From Allosediminivita pacifica (lineage in GTDB: Bacteria; Pseudomonadota; Alphaproteobacteria; Rhodobacterales; Rhodobacteraceae): a stretch of DNA of 64,000 bases. The stretch's first letter is position 1; each line of letters begins with the position of its first letter. Shown piece by piece: positions 55,121 to 64,000 of this stretch. Under the pieces are notes generated by a model. It searched no databases and was not told the origin of the DNA. It was given only the letters and a program-made list of their open reading frames with translations. Location: positions 24,038 through 88,037 of the forward strand of contig NZ_QBKN01000023.1 in assembly GCF_003054175.1 (NCBI RefSeq), written 5' to 3'. A program made the position numbers and the translations under genes.

Positions 55121-56047
55121 ATGACCTTCATGCCCCGCATGACCGCCGAGACCCGCGCCATCCGGACCATGCGTCCGCTGAGCTGGCGCCGATGGCCCGG
55201 TGTCATTGCCGACGTCTGGCACGTTCAGGGCCAGCAAGGCGGCGGGGGCTTCTACCGCTCGCCCGATCCGCGGCTCGTGGTCTTTCTCGATGACGGCGCA
55301 GGCGACCTCCAGCTGCGCACCGCGGAAGCAACCCCTTGGCGCCGAGGCGTCGGCGCCTTCTACATACCGCCCGCCATGCCGCTCTGGTCCGAGATGGCGC
55401 GGCCCGGCCGCTTTGCCCACCTCGACCTGCACCTCGATGCCGGCCCCCTGGCCCAGCGCCTGCGGCAGGCCGTTCCCGGTGCCACGACCGACCGGCCGCG
55501 ATTTGTCGGGGAAGATCCGCGCATCACGATGCTCGCCCGACTGATCGCTGCCGAGGTTGAGACCCCTACCCGGCCGGACATGGCGAGTGACGGTCTGGTC
55601 TCGGCGCTGCTGGCCGAAGTGTTCGACCTCGGACCGGCACCGGCTTCCGGCACCGAACGTGGTGGGCTTTCGCCGCACATGGTCCAGCGTTTGCAGGACC
55701 ACGCCCGTGCCAGCCTGCACCGCCGCATCCCCGTGGCCGAGCTTGCCGGGATCGCCGGCCTGTCGGAAAGCTGGCTGACCCGCGCGTTTCGCCAGAGCCT
55801 CGGCACGACCCCGCAGCGCTGGCTCACGGCCCTGCGGATCGAGGCTGCGCGCGACCTGATGGCAGATCCTGCGATGCCGCTGGCCGAGGTCGCTGCCGCC
55901 GCGGGCTTTGCCGACCAGGCTCACCTCACCCGCGCGTTCCGCAGCCACGAGGGGCAAACCCCCGGCGCGTGGCGAAGGCATCGATTTGAGCAGGATTCGT
56001 CAAATGACACCGGTCTGGTTCAAGCCCCGTCGGGAAACCCGATCTAA
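55121..56047 (+). CDS. AraC family transcriptional regulator
   Basis: A 308-residue protein with an N-terminal cupin-like sensing region (GVGAFYIPPAMPLWSEM) and a C-terminal AraC domain with both helix-turn-helix units (VAELAGIAGLSESWLTRAFRQSLGTTPQRWL and LAEVAAAAGFADQAHLTRAFRSHEGQTPGAWR). Next to a siderophore receptor, it resembles the PchR/YbtA-type arrangement, in which the loaded siderophore activates uptake genes. It runs in the same direction 37 bases ahead of the receptor gene. ATGs at 55121 and 55130 are both possible starts. Confidence 0.88.
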   Translation: MTFMPRMTAETRAIRTMRPLSWRRWPGVIADVWHVQGQQGGGGFYRSPDPRLVVFLDDGAGDLQLRTAEATPWRRGVGAFYIPPAMPLWSEMARPGRFAHLDLHLDAGPLAQRLRQAVPGATTDRPRFVGEDPRITMLARLIAAEVETPTRPDMASDGLVSALLAEVFDLGPAPASGTERGGLSPHMVQRLQDHARASLHRRIPVAELAGIAGLSESWLTRAFRQSLGTTPQRWLTALRIEAARDLMADPAMPLAEVAAAAGFADQAHLTRAFRSHEGQTPGAWRRHRFEQDSSNDTGLVQAPSGNPI

Positions 56048-56084
56048 AAGCTCAGGAAATCACCCGAGCCATCTGGATACCCGC

Positions 56085-58193
56085 ATGACCCGTTCGCTAC
56101 GCCTTTCCCTGCTGGCCGGTGCCAGCCTCGCCGCGCTGGCGCAAGCCGTCTCCGCCCAGTCCACCGCCGACCTCTACGATCTCGGCACCATCGTCGTCGA
56201 CGGCGATGCCGCGCCCTCCGACCCCGTCCCGGGCTACGTCGCGCGCAACGCGCAGACCGCCACCAAGACCGGCACCTCGCTTCTCGAGACGCAGCAGTCG
56301 GTCTCGGTCGTCACCGGCGAACAGATCGAGGATCAGGCCGCCACCTCGCTGGGCGACACGCTGGGCTACACCGCCGGCATCACCGCGCAGCCCTTCGGTA
56401 CCGACCCGCGCTTCGACGCGCCCACCATCCGCGGCTTCAACGGCGGCAACGCGCAGTATCTCAACGGCCTGCGCCTTCTGCGCGAACAGGGCGCCCCCTC
56501 CTTCGAAGTCTACTCGCTGGAGCGGGTCGAGGTCCTCAAGGGGCCCGCCTCGGTCCTCTACGGCGCGGGCATCCCCGGCGGCGTCATCAACCAGATCCAG
56601 AAGCGGGCCCAGCTCCTAGACTTCGGCGAGGCCGGCATCGGTGTCGGCGACCCCAAGGCCACCGAGGCCTTCGTCGACATGAACCGCGCGCTGAGCGACA
56701 GTTTCTCGGCCCGCGTGACAGCCGTGACCCGCGACAGCGAGGAAGAGATCGAGGATCTCACCAACACGCGCGGCTACCTCGGCGTCGCCACCCGCTGGAC
56801 ACCCTCCGACGCCACGACCCTGCAGTTCCTCGGCTCCTGGCAGCGGGATTCGCCGATCACGCCCGCGGGCATCCCAGAGACCATGATCGGCGAAGAAGAC
56901 GACGAGGATCTACGCGAATTCTACGCGGGCGATCCGAGCGACGACGAGAGCGATCGCGAGATGCTCAATCTCGGGTTCGAGTTGGACCACGAGATCAATC
57001 CCGACTGGACGCTGGAAACCAACTTCCGGCACCAGAGCTTCGACTGGGACTACACCGGCTTCTACGTGAACGGCGCGGTCGGCGACACGATCAGCCGCGG
57101 CGCCAACATCACCAGCGAAGAGAGCATCACCAACAACCTGGACCTCCGCCTGACCGGCCATGCCGTCACCGGCGCGGTCGATCACGCGCTGCTCTTCGGG
57201 ATGGACCTGCGCCGGTACGAAATCCGCCAGTCCACCGGTTTCGCCTATGCCGACGACATCAGCTTCTCCGATCCCTCCTACGGCGGCGCGAACCTGACGG
57301 CGCCCTGGTATGTCGAAAGCGAGGACACGCAGCTCGACCAGATCGGCATCTACGTTCAGGACGAGATGAGCTTCGGCAACTGGCGGGCTTCGCTGGCACT
57401 ACGACATGACTGGACCGAGCAGACCGGCACGAGCTACACGAACTTCGCGGGCACCAGCGACATCGACCAGTCGGACGAGGCCACGACCGGCCGCGCCGGG
57501 CTGAGCTACGTGACCGACAGCGGCGTCGCGACCTACCTGAGCTACACGACCTCCTTCGATCCGGTGATCGGCGCCAACAACGCGGGCGAAACCTTCGACC
57601 CCACCGAGGGCGAACAATGGGAAGCCGGCGTGAAGTGGGAGCCGCTGAGCTTCGACGGCTTCTTAAGTGCGGCGGTCTACGACCTCACGCAGAGGAACCT
57701 GACCGCGGGGGTCACCGACAGCAACGGCGTGGGCGACACGGCCCAGATCGGCGAGGTGCGCTCCTACGGGCTCGAGCTCGAAGGCTCCGCCGACCTCGCT
57801 GGCGGCTGGAACATCCGCGGGCAGTACAGCTGGAACGAGACCGAGGTGATCGACGGCGACAACGAGGGCAACGAGCTGCCCAATGCTCCGCACCACAATG
57901 CCAGCCTCTGGGCGAACTACAGCTTCGCCAGCGGCACGGCGCTCGACGGGCTGCGGCTGGGCGGTGGCGTGCGCTACATCGGCGAACGTTACAGCGATCC
58001 GGGCAACCAGTACGAGATGGACGACGTGACGCTGGTCGACCTCCAGGCGGCCTATGCCTTCACCGAGGATGCCGAGCTGTCCGTGAACGTCTCCAACCTC
58101 ACGGACGAGGCCTATGTCGCCAACTGCGGCTCCTTCGGCTGCTACTACGGTGACGGCCGGACGGTTCAGGCGCGTATGACCTACAAGTGGTAA
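56085..58193 (+). CDS. TonB-dependent siderophore receptor
   Basis: A 702-residue outer-membrane receptor. The signal peptide MTRSLRLSLLAGASLAALAQ ends near VSAQS, the TonB box is probably in LYDLGTIVVDG, and the plug starts around SLLETQQSVSVVTGEQIEDQAATS. The barrel's C-terminus ends ARMTYKW with the terminal aromatic residue. The plug motifs (ETQQSVSVV, VLKGPASVLYGAG, PGGVINQI) are those of the ferrichrome/hydroxamate (FhuA, FhuE-like) class. The downstream FhuD/B/C genes import the siderophore across the inner membrane. The start ATG 56085 is chosen by signal peptide. Confidence 0.9.
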   Translation: MTRSLRLSLLAGASLAALAQAVSAQSTADLYDLGTIVVDGDAAPSDPVPGYVARNAQTATKTGTSLLETQQSVSVVTGEQIEDQAATSLGDTLGYTAGITAQPFGTDPRFDAPTIRGFNGGNAQYLNGLRLLREQGAPSFEVYSLERVEVLKGPASVLYGAGIPGGVINQIQKRAQLLDFGEAGIGVGDPKATEAFVDMNRALSDSFSARVTAVTRDSEEEIEDLTNTRGYLGVATRWTPSDATTLQFLGSWQRDSPITPAGIPETMIGEEDDEDLREFYAGDPSDDESDREMLNLGFELDHEINPDWTLETNFRHQSFDWDYTGFYVNGAVGDTISRGANITSEESITNNLDLRLTGHAVTGAVDHALLFGMDLRRYEIRQSTGFAYADDISFSDPSYGGANLTAPWYVESEDTQLDQIGIYVQDEMSFGNWRASLALRHDWTEQTGTSYTNFAGTSDIDQSDEATTGRAGLSYVTDSGVATYLSYTTSFDPVIGANNAGETFDPTEGEQWEAGVKWEPLSFDGFLSAAVYDLTQRNLTAGVTDSNGVGDTAQIGEVRSYGLELEGSADLAGGWNIRGQYSWNETEVIDGDNEGNELPNAPHHNASLWANYSFASGTALDGLRLGGGVRYIGERYSDPGNQYEMDDVTLVDLQAAYAFTEDAELSVNVSNLTDEAYVANCGSFGCYYGDGRTVQARMTYKW

Positions 58194-59068
58194 ACCAGAC
58201 GACCATAGGGCGCCGGGCCTTCCTGTCCGGCGCCCTCGCCCTCGGGGCGATGCAGGCGCGGGCCCAGAACGGCCCGCGCCTTGCCGCCGTGGACTGGGCC
58301 ATGCTCGAAACCGCGCTCGCACTCGGCATCACGCCGGTCTCGGCCTGCGAACTCGTCCGCTTTCGCGCTGACGCGCGGCACCCAGCCGTGCCGGAGGAAA
58401 CCGTCGACCTCGGCCTGCGCAGCGCACCCAATTTCGAACTCCTGCAACTGACCCGGCCCGACCTGGTGCTCACCTCGCCCTGGTATGCCCAGATCGAGCC
58501 GCGCCTGTCGGCCATTGCCCCGGTGATGAGCCACGGCACCTACCTCCCTGGGGAGGCGCCCTGGCCCCATGCCGTCGCGGCCCTGCACGCGGTCGGCGCG
58601 CGCACCGGCCACGAAAGCGCCGCGCGCGAGGTCGAAGCCGGCGCCGAGGCCGAGATCGCGGCACTTTCCGCGCAGCTCGCCGCCCTGCGCGACCGGCCCC
58701 TCTATGCCATCGAGATCGGCGACGCCCGCCACTTCCGCGCCTTCGGCCCCGACAGCATGTTCGGCAACATGCTGTCGCTGCTCGGGGTGGAGAACGCGTG
58801 GGATGCCCCGACCGAGTATTCCTTCGCCGCCCCCCTGCCGATGGAGCGGCTCTCCGAGCGTCCCGACGCGCGCATCCTTGCCGTGGGCGGCATTCCCACC
58901 GTGGCCCGCCGGGGGCTGCGCAACTCCGTCCTGTGGAATCGCCTGCCCCCGGTCGCTGCGGGCCGCTTCGCGACCCTGCCGCCTGTCAACGCCTTCGGCG
59001 GCGTGCCCGCCGGGCTGCGCTTTGCCCGGCTGCTCACCGATACCCTCGCCCCGGGCGCCACGGCATGA
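58187..59068 (+). CDS. fhuD: Iron-siderophore ABC transporter substrate-binding protein
   Basis: A 293-residue FhuD-like periplasmic protein with a twin-arginine-like signal (GRRAFLSGALALGAMQARAQ). The mature part has RLAAVDWAMLETALALGITPVSACE, the opening of type III helical-backbone binding proteins, and DLVLTSPWYAQIEPRLSAIAP. The start is GTG 58187, seven bases inside the receptor gene's 3' end, so translation is coupled. It delivers ferric-hydroxamates to FhuB. Confidence 0.88.
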   Translation: MVNQTTIGRRAFLSGALALGAMQARAQNGPRLAAVDWAMLETALALGITPVSACELVRFRADARHPAVPEETVDLGLRSAPNFELLQLTRPDLVLTSPWYAQIEPRLSAIAPVMSHGTYLPGEAPWPHAVAALHAVGARTGHESAAREVEAGAEAEIAALSAQLAALRDRPLYAIEIGDARHFRAFGPDSMFGNMLSLLGVENAWDAPTEYSFAAPLPMERLSERPDARILAVGGIPTVARRGLRNSVLWNRLPPVAAGRFATLPPVNAFGGVPAGLRFARLLTDTLAPGATA

Positions 59069-61023
59069 CCCGCGCCCTGCCCCTCGGCGGCGCGGCGCTC
59101 CTGGCGCTGGCGCTCTGGTTCCACGCGGCCGGACCCTGGCTGAGCGATGGCTGGCCGCTGCCGCCGTGGGACGCCCGGTCGCTCGATCTCGACGGCATCC
59201 TGCTGGTCTACGGCCACCTGCCCCGTGGCGTCATCGCACTTCTTGCGGGCGCCGCGCTCGGCCTCTCCGGCGCACTGCTGCAGGCCGTGCTGCGCAACCC
59301 CATTGCCGATCCCTCGACGCTGGGCATCTCGTCCGGCGCGCAACTGGCGCTGGTCGCCGTGACGGTCCTCGCGCCCGAGTGTCTGGCTTGGGGCCGCTGG
59401 CCCGTGGCCATGGGCGGCGCGACAGCCGCGCTCGCCCTTGTCATGGGCATCGGCGCGGCGCGGGCCTTCCACCCTGTCACCATGATCATCGCGGGCATGC
59501 TGATCGGACTCTTCGCCTCGTCCATGGCCGCCGCGCTGACGCTGGCGCAGGGGGAATACCTCTTCTCGCTGGTGGTCTGGAACGGCGGCTCGCTGGTGCA
59601 GACAAGCTGGGGACCCGCGCTGTCGCTGACCGCGGTTCTTGCTCTCGGCGGGATCGGCGCGGCCCTGCTGGCCCGGCCGCTGGGCGTGCTGGGGATCGAG
59701 GCCGCGAGCGCGCAGGCGCTCGGCCTCAACGTCGCGCGGCTCCGGGCCCTCGCGGTGATCCTCGCCACGATCCTTGCCGCCAGCGTTTCCGCCGCGGTGG
59801 GCCTCGTGGCCTTCGTCGGCCTTGCCGCGCCCGCGCTCGCCCGCGCGCTCGGCGCCCGCACGCAGGCTCAGCGCCTCGCGCTCGCCCCGGTCTGCGGCGC
59901 GCTGCTGCTCTCGCTCTGCGACGGGCTGGTGCTGGGCCTTGCCGGCGCCGGGGGCGAGATGTTCCCCACCGGCGCCGTGACCGGCCTGATCGGCGGCCCG
60001 CTCCTGCTGTGGCTGCTGCCGCGCCTGCGCGCCACGCCGCCCCCCGCGCAGGAGGAAAACCTGCCGCGCCTGTCCCGCCCGGCCCCGCTTCTGGCCGGGC
60101 TCACGGCGCTCACCCTCGTCCTGCTGGTCCTCCTCACCCTGCTTGGCCGCACGCCCGAGGGCTGGACCCTGCTCGACGCCGAAACCGCGCGCCTCTTCCT
60201 CCCGAACCGCCTGCCGCGCCTTGCCGGAGCCGCCTGCGCGGGCGGGCTGCTGGCGCTCGCGGGTGCCGTACTGCAACGGCTGACCGGCAATCCGCTCGCC
60301 TCGCCCGAGGTGCTGGGGGTCTCAGGGGGCGCGGCCATGGGGTACGCCGCCGTGCTCTTCACGCTCGCCGCCCCCTCGGCCCTGCTGCTGACCGGCGGCG
60401 CGGCGGCGGGCGGCGCCACGGCGCTCGCCGTCATCCTGCTTTTCGTGCTGGGCCGCAACGCCCGGCCCGAGCGGCTTCTGCTCGCGGGCATCGCCGTTTC
60501 GGCGCTGGCCGCAGCGCTGCTCTCGGTGCTCATGGCGGCGGGCACGACGAAATCCTTCGCGGTGCTCGCCTGGCTCAGCGGCTCGGCCTTGACGATGACC
60601 CCGGCGGGTGCCACGGCCCTCGCGGCGACGCTCGCGGTCCTGATGGCCCTGTCGCTCACGCTTTCGCGCTGGCTGACACTGCTGCCGCTCGGCCCGCAGG
60701 TCGCCCGCGCGCTCGGCGTGCCGGTCACCTCGGCCTCGGTCGCGGTGGTGGCGCTGGCGGGGATCGCCACCGGCGCCGCCACGATCCTCGTCGGCCCGCT
60801 CAGCTTCGTCGGCCTCATGGCCCCGCACCTCGCCCGCCGGCTCGGCCTTGCCCGCGCGCCGCACCACCTTGCCGGCAGCGCCCTCATCGGAGCGCTCCTC
60901 ATGCTGGCCGCTGACTTCGGCGCCCGCATGGCAAGCTTTCCCTACGACCTGCCGCTTGGCCTCTTCGCGTCTCTCCTCGGCGCGCCCTGGCTGACATGGC
61001 TCATGCTGCGGAGACCATCATGA
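59065..61023 (+). CDS. fhuB: Double-length Fe3+-hydroxamate ABC transporter permease
   Basis: A 652-residue inner-membrane permease made of two homologous FecCD halves, the E. coli FhuB layout. The coupling loops are VGLVAFVGLAAPALARALG (first half) and VGPLSFVGLMAPHLARRLG (second). LRNPIADPSTLGISSGAQLAL and LTGNPLASPEVLGVSGGAAMG are the matching repeats. The start ATG overlaps the fhuD stop by four bases. Both halves keep the family motifs and look functional. Confidence 0.93.
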   Translation: MTRALPLGGAALLALALWFHAAGPWLSDGWPLPPWDARSLDLDGILLVYGHLPRGVIALLAGAALGLSGALLQAVLRNPIADPSTLGISSGAQLALVAVTVLAPECLAWGRWPVAMGGATAALALVMGIGAARAFHPVTMIIAGMLIGLFASSMAAALTLAQGEYLFSLVVWNGGSLVQTSWGPALSLTAVLALGGIGAALLARPLGVLGIEAASAQALGLNVARLRALAVILATILAASVSAAVGLVAFVGLAAPALARALGARTQAQRLALAPVCGALLLSLCDGLVLGLAGAGGEMFPTGAVTGLIGGPLLLWLLPRLRATPPPAQEENLPRLSRPAPLLAGLTALTLVLLVLLTLLGRTPEGWTLLDAETARLFLPNRLPRLAGAACAGGLLALAGAVLQRLTGNPLASPEVLGVSGGAAMGYAAVLFTLAAPSALLLTGGAAAGGATALAVILLFVLGRNARPERLLLAGIAVSALAAALLSVLMAAGTTKSFAVLAWLSGSALTMTPAGATALAATLAVLMALSLTLSRWLTLLPLGPQVARALGVPVTSASVAVVALAGIATGAATILVGPLSFVGLMAPHLARRLGLARAPHHLAGSALIGALLMLAADFGARMASFPYDLPLGLFASLLGAPWLTWLMLRRPS

Positions 61024-61793
61024 CCCCGCTCTACGACATCGAGGCACTGGACTTCGCCGTCCCCGGCCGAAAGCTGCTGCAGGACATGGCCCTGCAACTC
61101 CCGTCCGGAAAGGTGATCGGCCTGATCGGTCACAACGGCTCGGGCAAGTCGACGCTGCTGAACCTGCTCGCCCGCCAGACCACGCCCGACCGCGGGACGA
61201 TCCGCTTCCACGGGACCGCGCTGCCCGACTGGCCCGCGCGCAAGCTTGCCCGCCACCTCGCCTACCTGCCCCAGCACCTGCCGCCCGCCGAGGGCATGCT
61301 GGTGCGCGAACTGGCCGCCCTCGGCCGCTACCCCTGGCACGGACCGCTGGGCCGCCCCGGCCCCGAAGACCACGCCGCCATCGACAATGCCCTCGCCGCC
61401 TGCGGCCTCGAAACCATCGCCACCCGCCGCGTCGACACGCTCTCCGGCGGCGAAGCGCAGCGCGCCTGGCTTGCCATGCTCATCGCGCAGGAGGCCCACT
61501 GCCTGCTGCTCGACGAGCCGATCTCGGCCCTCGACATCACCCACCAGGTCGAGGTCCTGTCCCTCGTCCGCCACCTCAGCCACGACCGTGACCGCTCCGT
61601 CATCGTCGTGCTGCACGATCTCAACATGGCGGCACGCTTCTGCGACCACGTCGTCGCGCTGCGCGCCGGGCAGGTCGAATTCCAGGGCACACCCGCAGAC
61701 CTCATGACCGCGCCGCGCCTGCGGTCCATCTACGGCGCCGACATGGAAGTGCTCGCCCGCGCCGACGGCACGCCCGTCGCCCTGCCGAACTAG
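61020..61793 (+). CDS. fhuC: Fe3+-hydroxamate ABC transporter ATP-binding protein
   Basis: A 257-residue ATPase with Walker A GHNGSGKST, signature LSGGEAQRAWLAM, Walker B LLLDEPISALD and the His-loop VVLHDLNMAARFCD, the FhuC/FepC pattern. ATG 61020 overlaps the fhuB stop by four bases; upstream ATGs lie inside fhuB. The Walker B segment has DEPIS instead of DEPTS, also seen in E. coli FhuC. It is the intact counterpart of the remnant at 10 kb. Confidence 0.93.
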   Translation: MTPLYDIEALDFAVPGRKLLQDMALQLPSGKVIGLIGHNGSGKSTLLNLLARQTTPDRGTIRFHGTALPDWPARKLARHLAYLPQHLPPAEGMLVRELAALGRYPWHGPLGRPGPEDHAAIDNALAACGLETIATRRVDTLSGGEAQRAWLAMLIAQEAHCLLLDEPISALDITHQVEVLSLVRHLSHDRDRSVIVVLHDLNMAARFCDHVVALRAGQVEFQGTPADLMTAPRLRSIYGADMEVLARADGTPVALPN

Positions 61794-61810
61794 CAAAGAA
61801 AAGCCAGCCA

Positions 61811-63511
<1,701 letters not shown>

Positions 63512-63594
63512 GCATATGATCCCGCGTGCGAGCTTTCAGCCAAGCGGCACAAGGCGACCCTCGCGATGAAGCACTTCGACTTGACGCTTGCTTG

Positions 63595-63615
63595 CGCCGC
63601 CGCAAACCGGCGGCG
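63595..63615. terminator. GC-rich hairpin downstream of the exporter gene
   Basis: CGCCGCC (63595-63601) pairs with GGCGGCG (63609-63615) around GCAAACC. It lies about 85 bases after the exporter stop and could end the fhu transcript, although there is no T-tract. It also sits at the left break of the IS remnant. Confidence 0.4.
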
Positions 63616-63619
63616 TCGC

Positions 63620-63806
63620 GACCACGACCGAGGGTTTGCCACCATACTTCCCAGGGCGGCGCGTGTAGCCGATCTGTGCCTTGGTCCCGGCCAGCTTGGT
63701 CAGGAACGCAACTGAGGTCTCAGGCATACGTCTTCTCCTGTTCGACAAGGTCGTCGTGCAGCTTGCAGTGCCCATGGACCTTGCCGCTTTCGACACAGGC
63801 CTTCTT
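63620..63806 (-). mobile_element. IS3-family transposase (OrfB) remnant, frameshifted
   Basis: Two minus-strand frames together read as the N-terminal half of an IS3-family OrfB. The first gives KKACVESGKVHGHCKLHDDL then VEQEKTYA and a TGA (63720-63722). The other frame continues SVAFLTKLAGTKAQIGYTRR and PGKYGGKPSVVV, after which similarity stops near 63620. The DDE core is missing, so it is inactive. From 63807 to the right edge I recognise nothing. It marks a past insertion next to the fhu locus. Confidence 0.72.
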
Positions 63807-64000
63807 ACCTCAAAATCAGCGAAGAAGGCGACCACGATACACGGGGCTATTCACTCGGACGCTCCCCGCAATCCTCGCACCGAAACCGGGTCAGGTAGTC
63901 ATCACTGCACTGCTCCCCAACCTTGGACCGCCGAAAGTTGGATTTTTCCGGCTGCCTCACGATGACGGGCCGGTGACGCCATCGGGATAATGCATGGCAA

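Noticed and set aside
63536..63835. A 99-codon minus-strand frame as an independent gene
   Set aside because: Only its middle matches IS3-family OrfB; the beginning is the wrong frame of the same transposase and the end is unrelated, so it is a relic, not a gene.

Overview
The window looks like a piece of an alphaproteobacterial genome of the Rhodobacterales type (Roseobacter/Paracoccaceae group). The evidence is GC-rich coding sequence, many binding-protein-dependent ABC and TRAP uptake systems packed in overlapping operons, a bacteriophytochrome/heme oxygenase pair, and protein sequences close to those I know from that group. No rRNA, tRNA, replication, partition or housekeeping gene was found, so this is accessory, catabolic DNA; whether it is chromosomal or on a large plasmid cannot be told from the sequence.

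Region 1 (1-9.6 kb), sensing and stress: the start of a bacteriophytochrome gene preceded by its heme oxygenase, a Crp/Fnr regulator, a membrane-fused spermidine-synthase-like protein, a tandem UspA protein co-directional with a SulP anion transporter that has a hairpin-rich leader, an SDR gene broken by one in-frame TGA, and a CPA1 Na+/H+ antiporter with a cyclic-nucleotide-binding-like tail.

Region 2 (9.9-15.6 kb), organophosphorus uptake: phnD-phnC-phnE-phnE plus a HAD phosphatase, divergent from a DeoR regulator with a repeated putative operator. A truncated siderophore-ATPase remnant sits at the operon's 3' end.

Region 3 (15.7-22.6 kb), sugar or polyol uptake: binding protein, two permeases, ATPase and a Gfo/Idh/MocA dehydrogenase, divergent from a LysR regulator. 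A frameshifted TOBE-domain fragment of another ABC ATPase lies behind the LysR gene.

Region 4 (22.8-38.6 kb), probable sugar-acid and ester catabolism: a TRAP transporter with a beta-hydroxyacid dehydrogenase and an aldehyde dehydrogenase; then a cupin divergent from kdgD, an enolase-superfamily enzyme, an SGNH esterase and a Dpp-type binding protein; and, convergent with these, an alpha/beta hydrolase and the Dpp-type permeases and ATPases under a GntR/FCD regulator. The palindrome TCATATGA occurs in both the kdgD/cupin and the dppB promoter regions and suggests that the two arms form one GntR regulon.

Region 5 (39.0-42.8 kb): a periplasmic-type aldehyde oxidoreductase (paoABC-like) with molybdenum, FAD and iron-sulfur subunits. 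Region 6 (43.0-54.7 kb): an IclR-controlled peptide-use operon containing an MlrC-type peptidase, Dpp-type ABC transporter, two M20 peptidases and gamma-glutamyltransferase. Region 7 (55.1-63.5 kb): hydroxamate-type siderophore uptake with an AraC regulator, TonB-dependent receptor, FhuD/FhuB/FhuC-like importer and an ABC exporter. The right edge carries a frameshifted IS3-family transposase remnant.

A recurrent design feature is a strong GC-rich hairpin directly after the binding-protein gene in several transport operons, which would favour a surplus of binding protein over membrane components.
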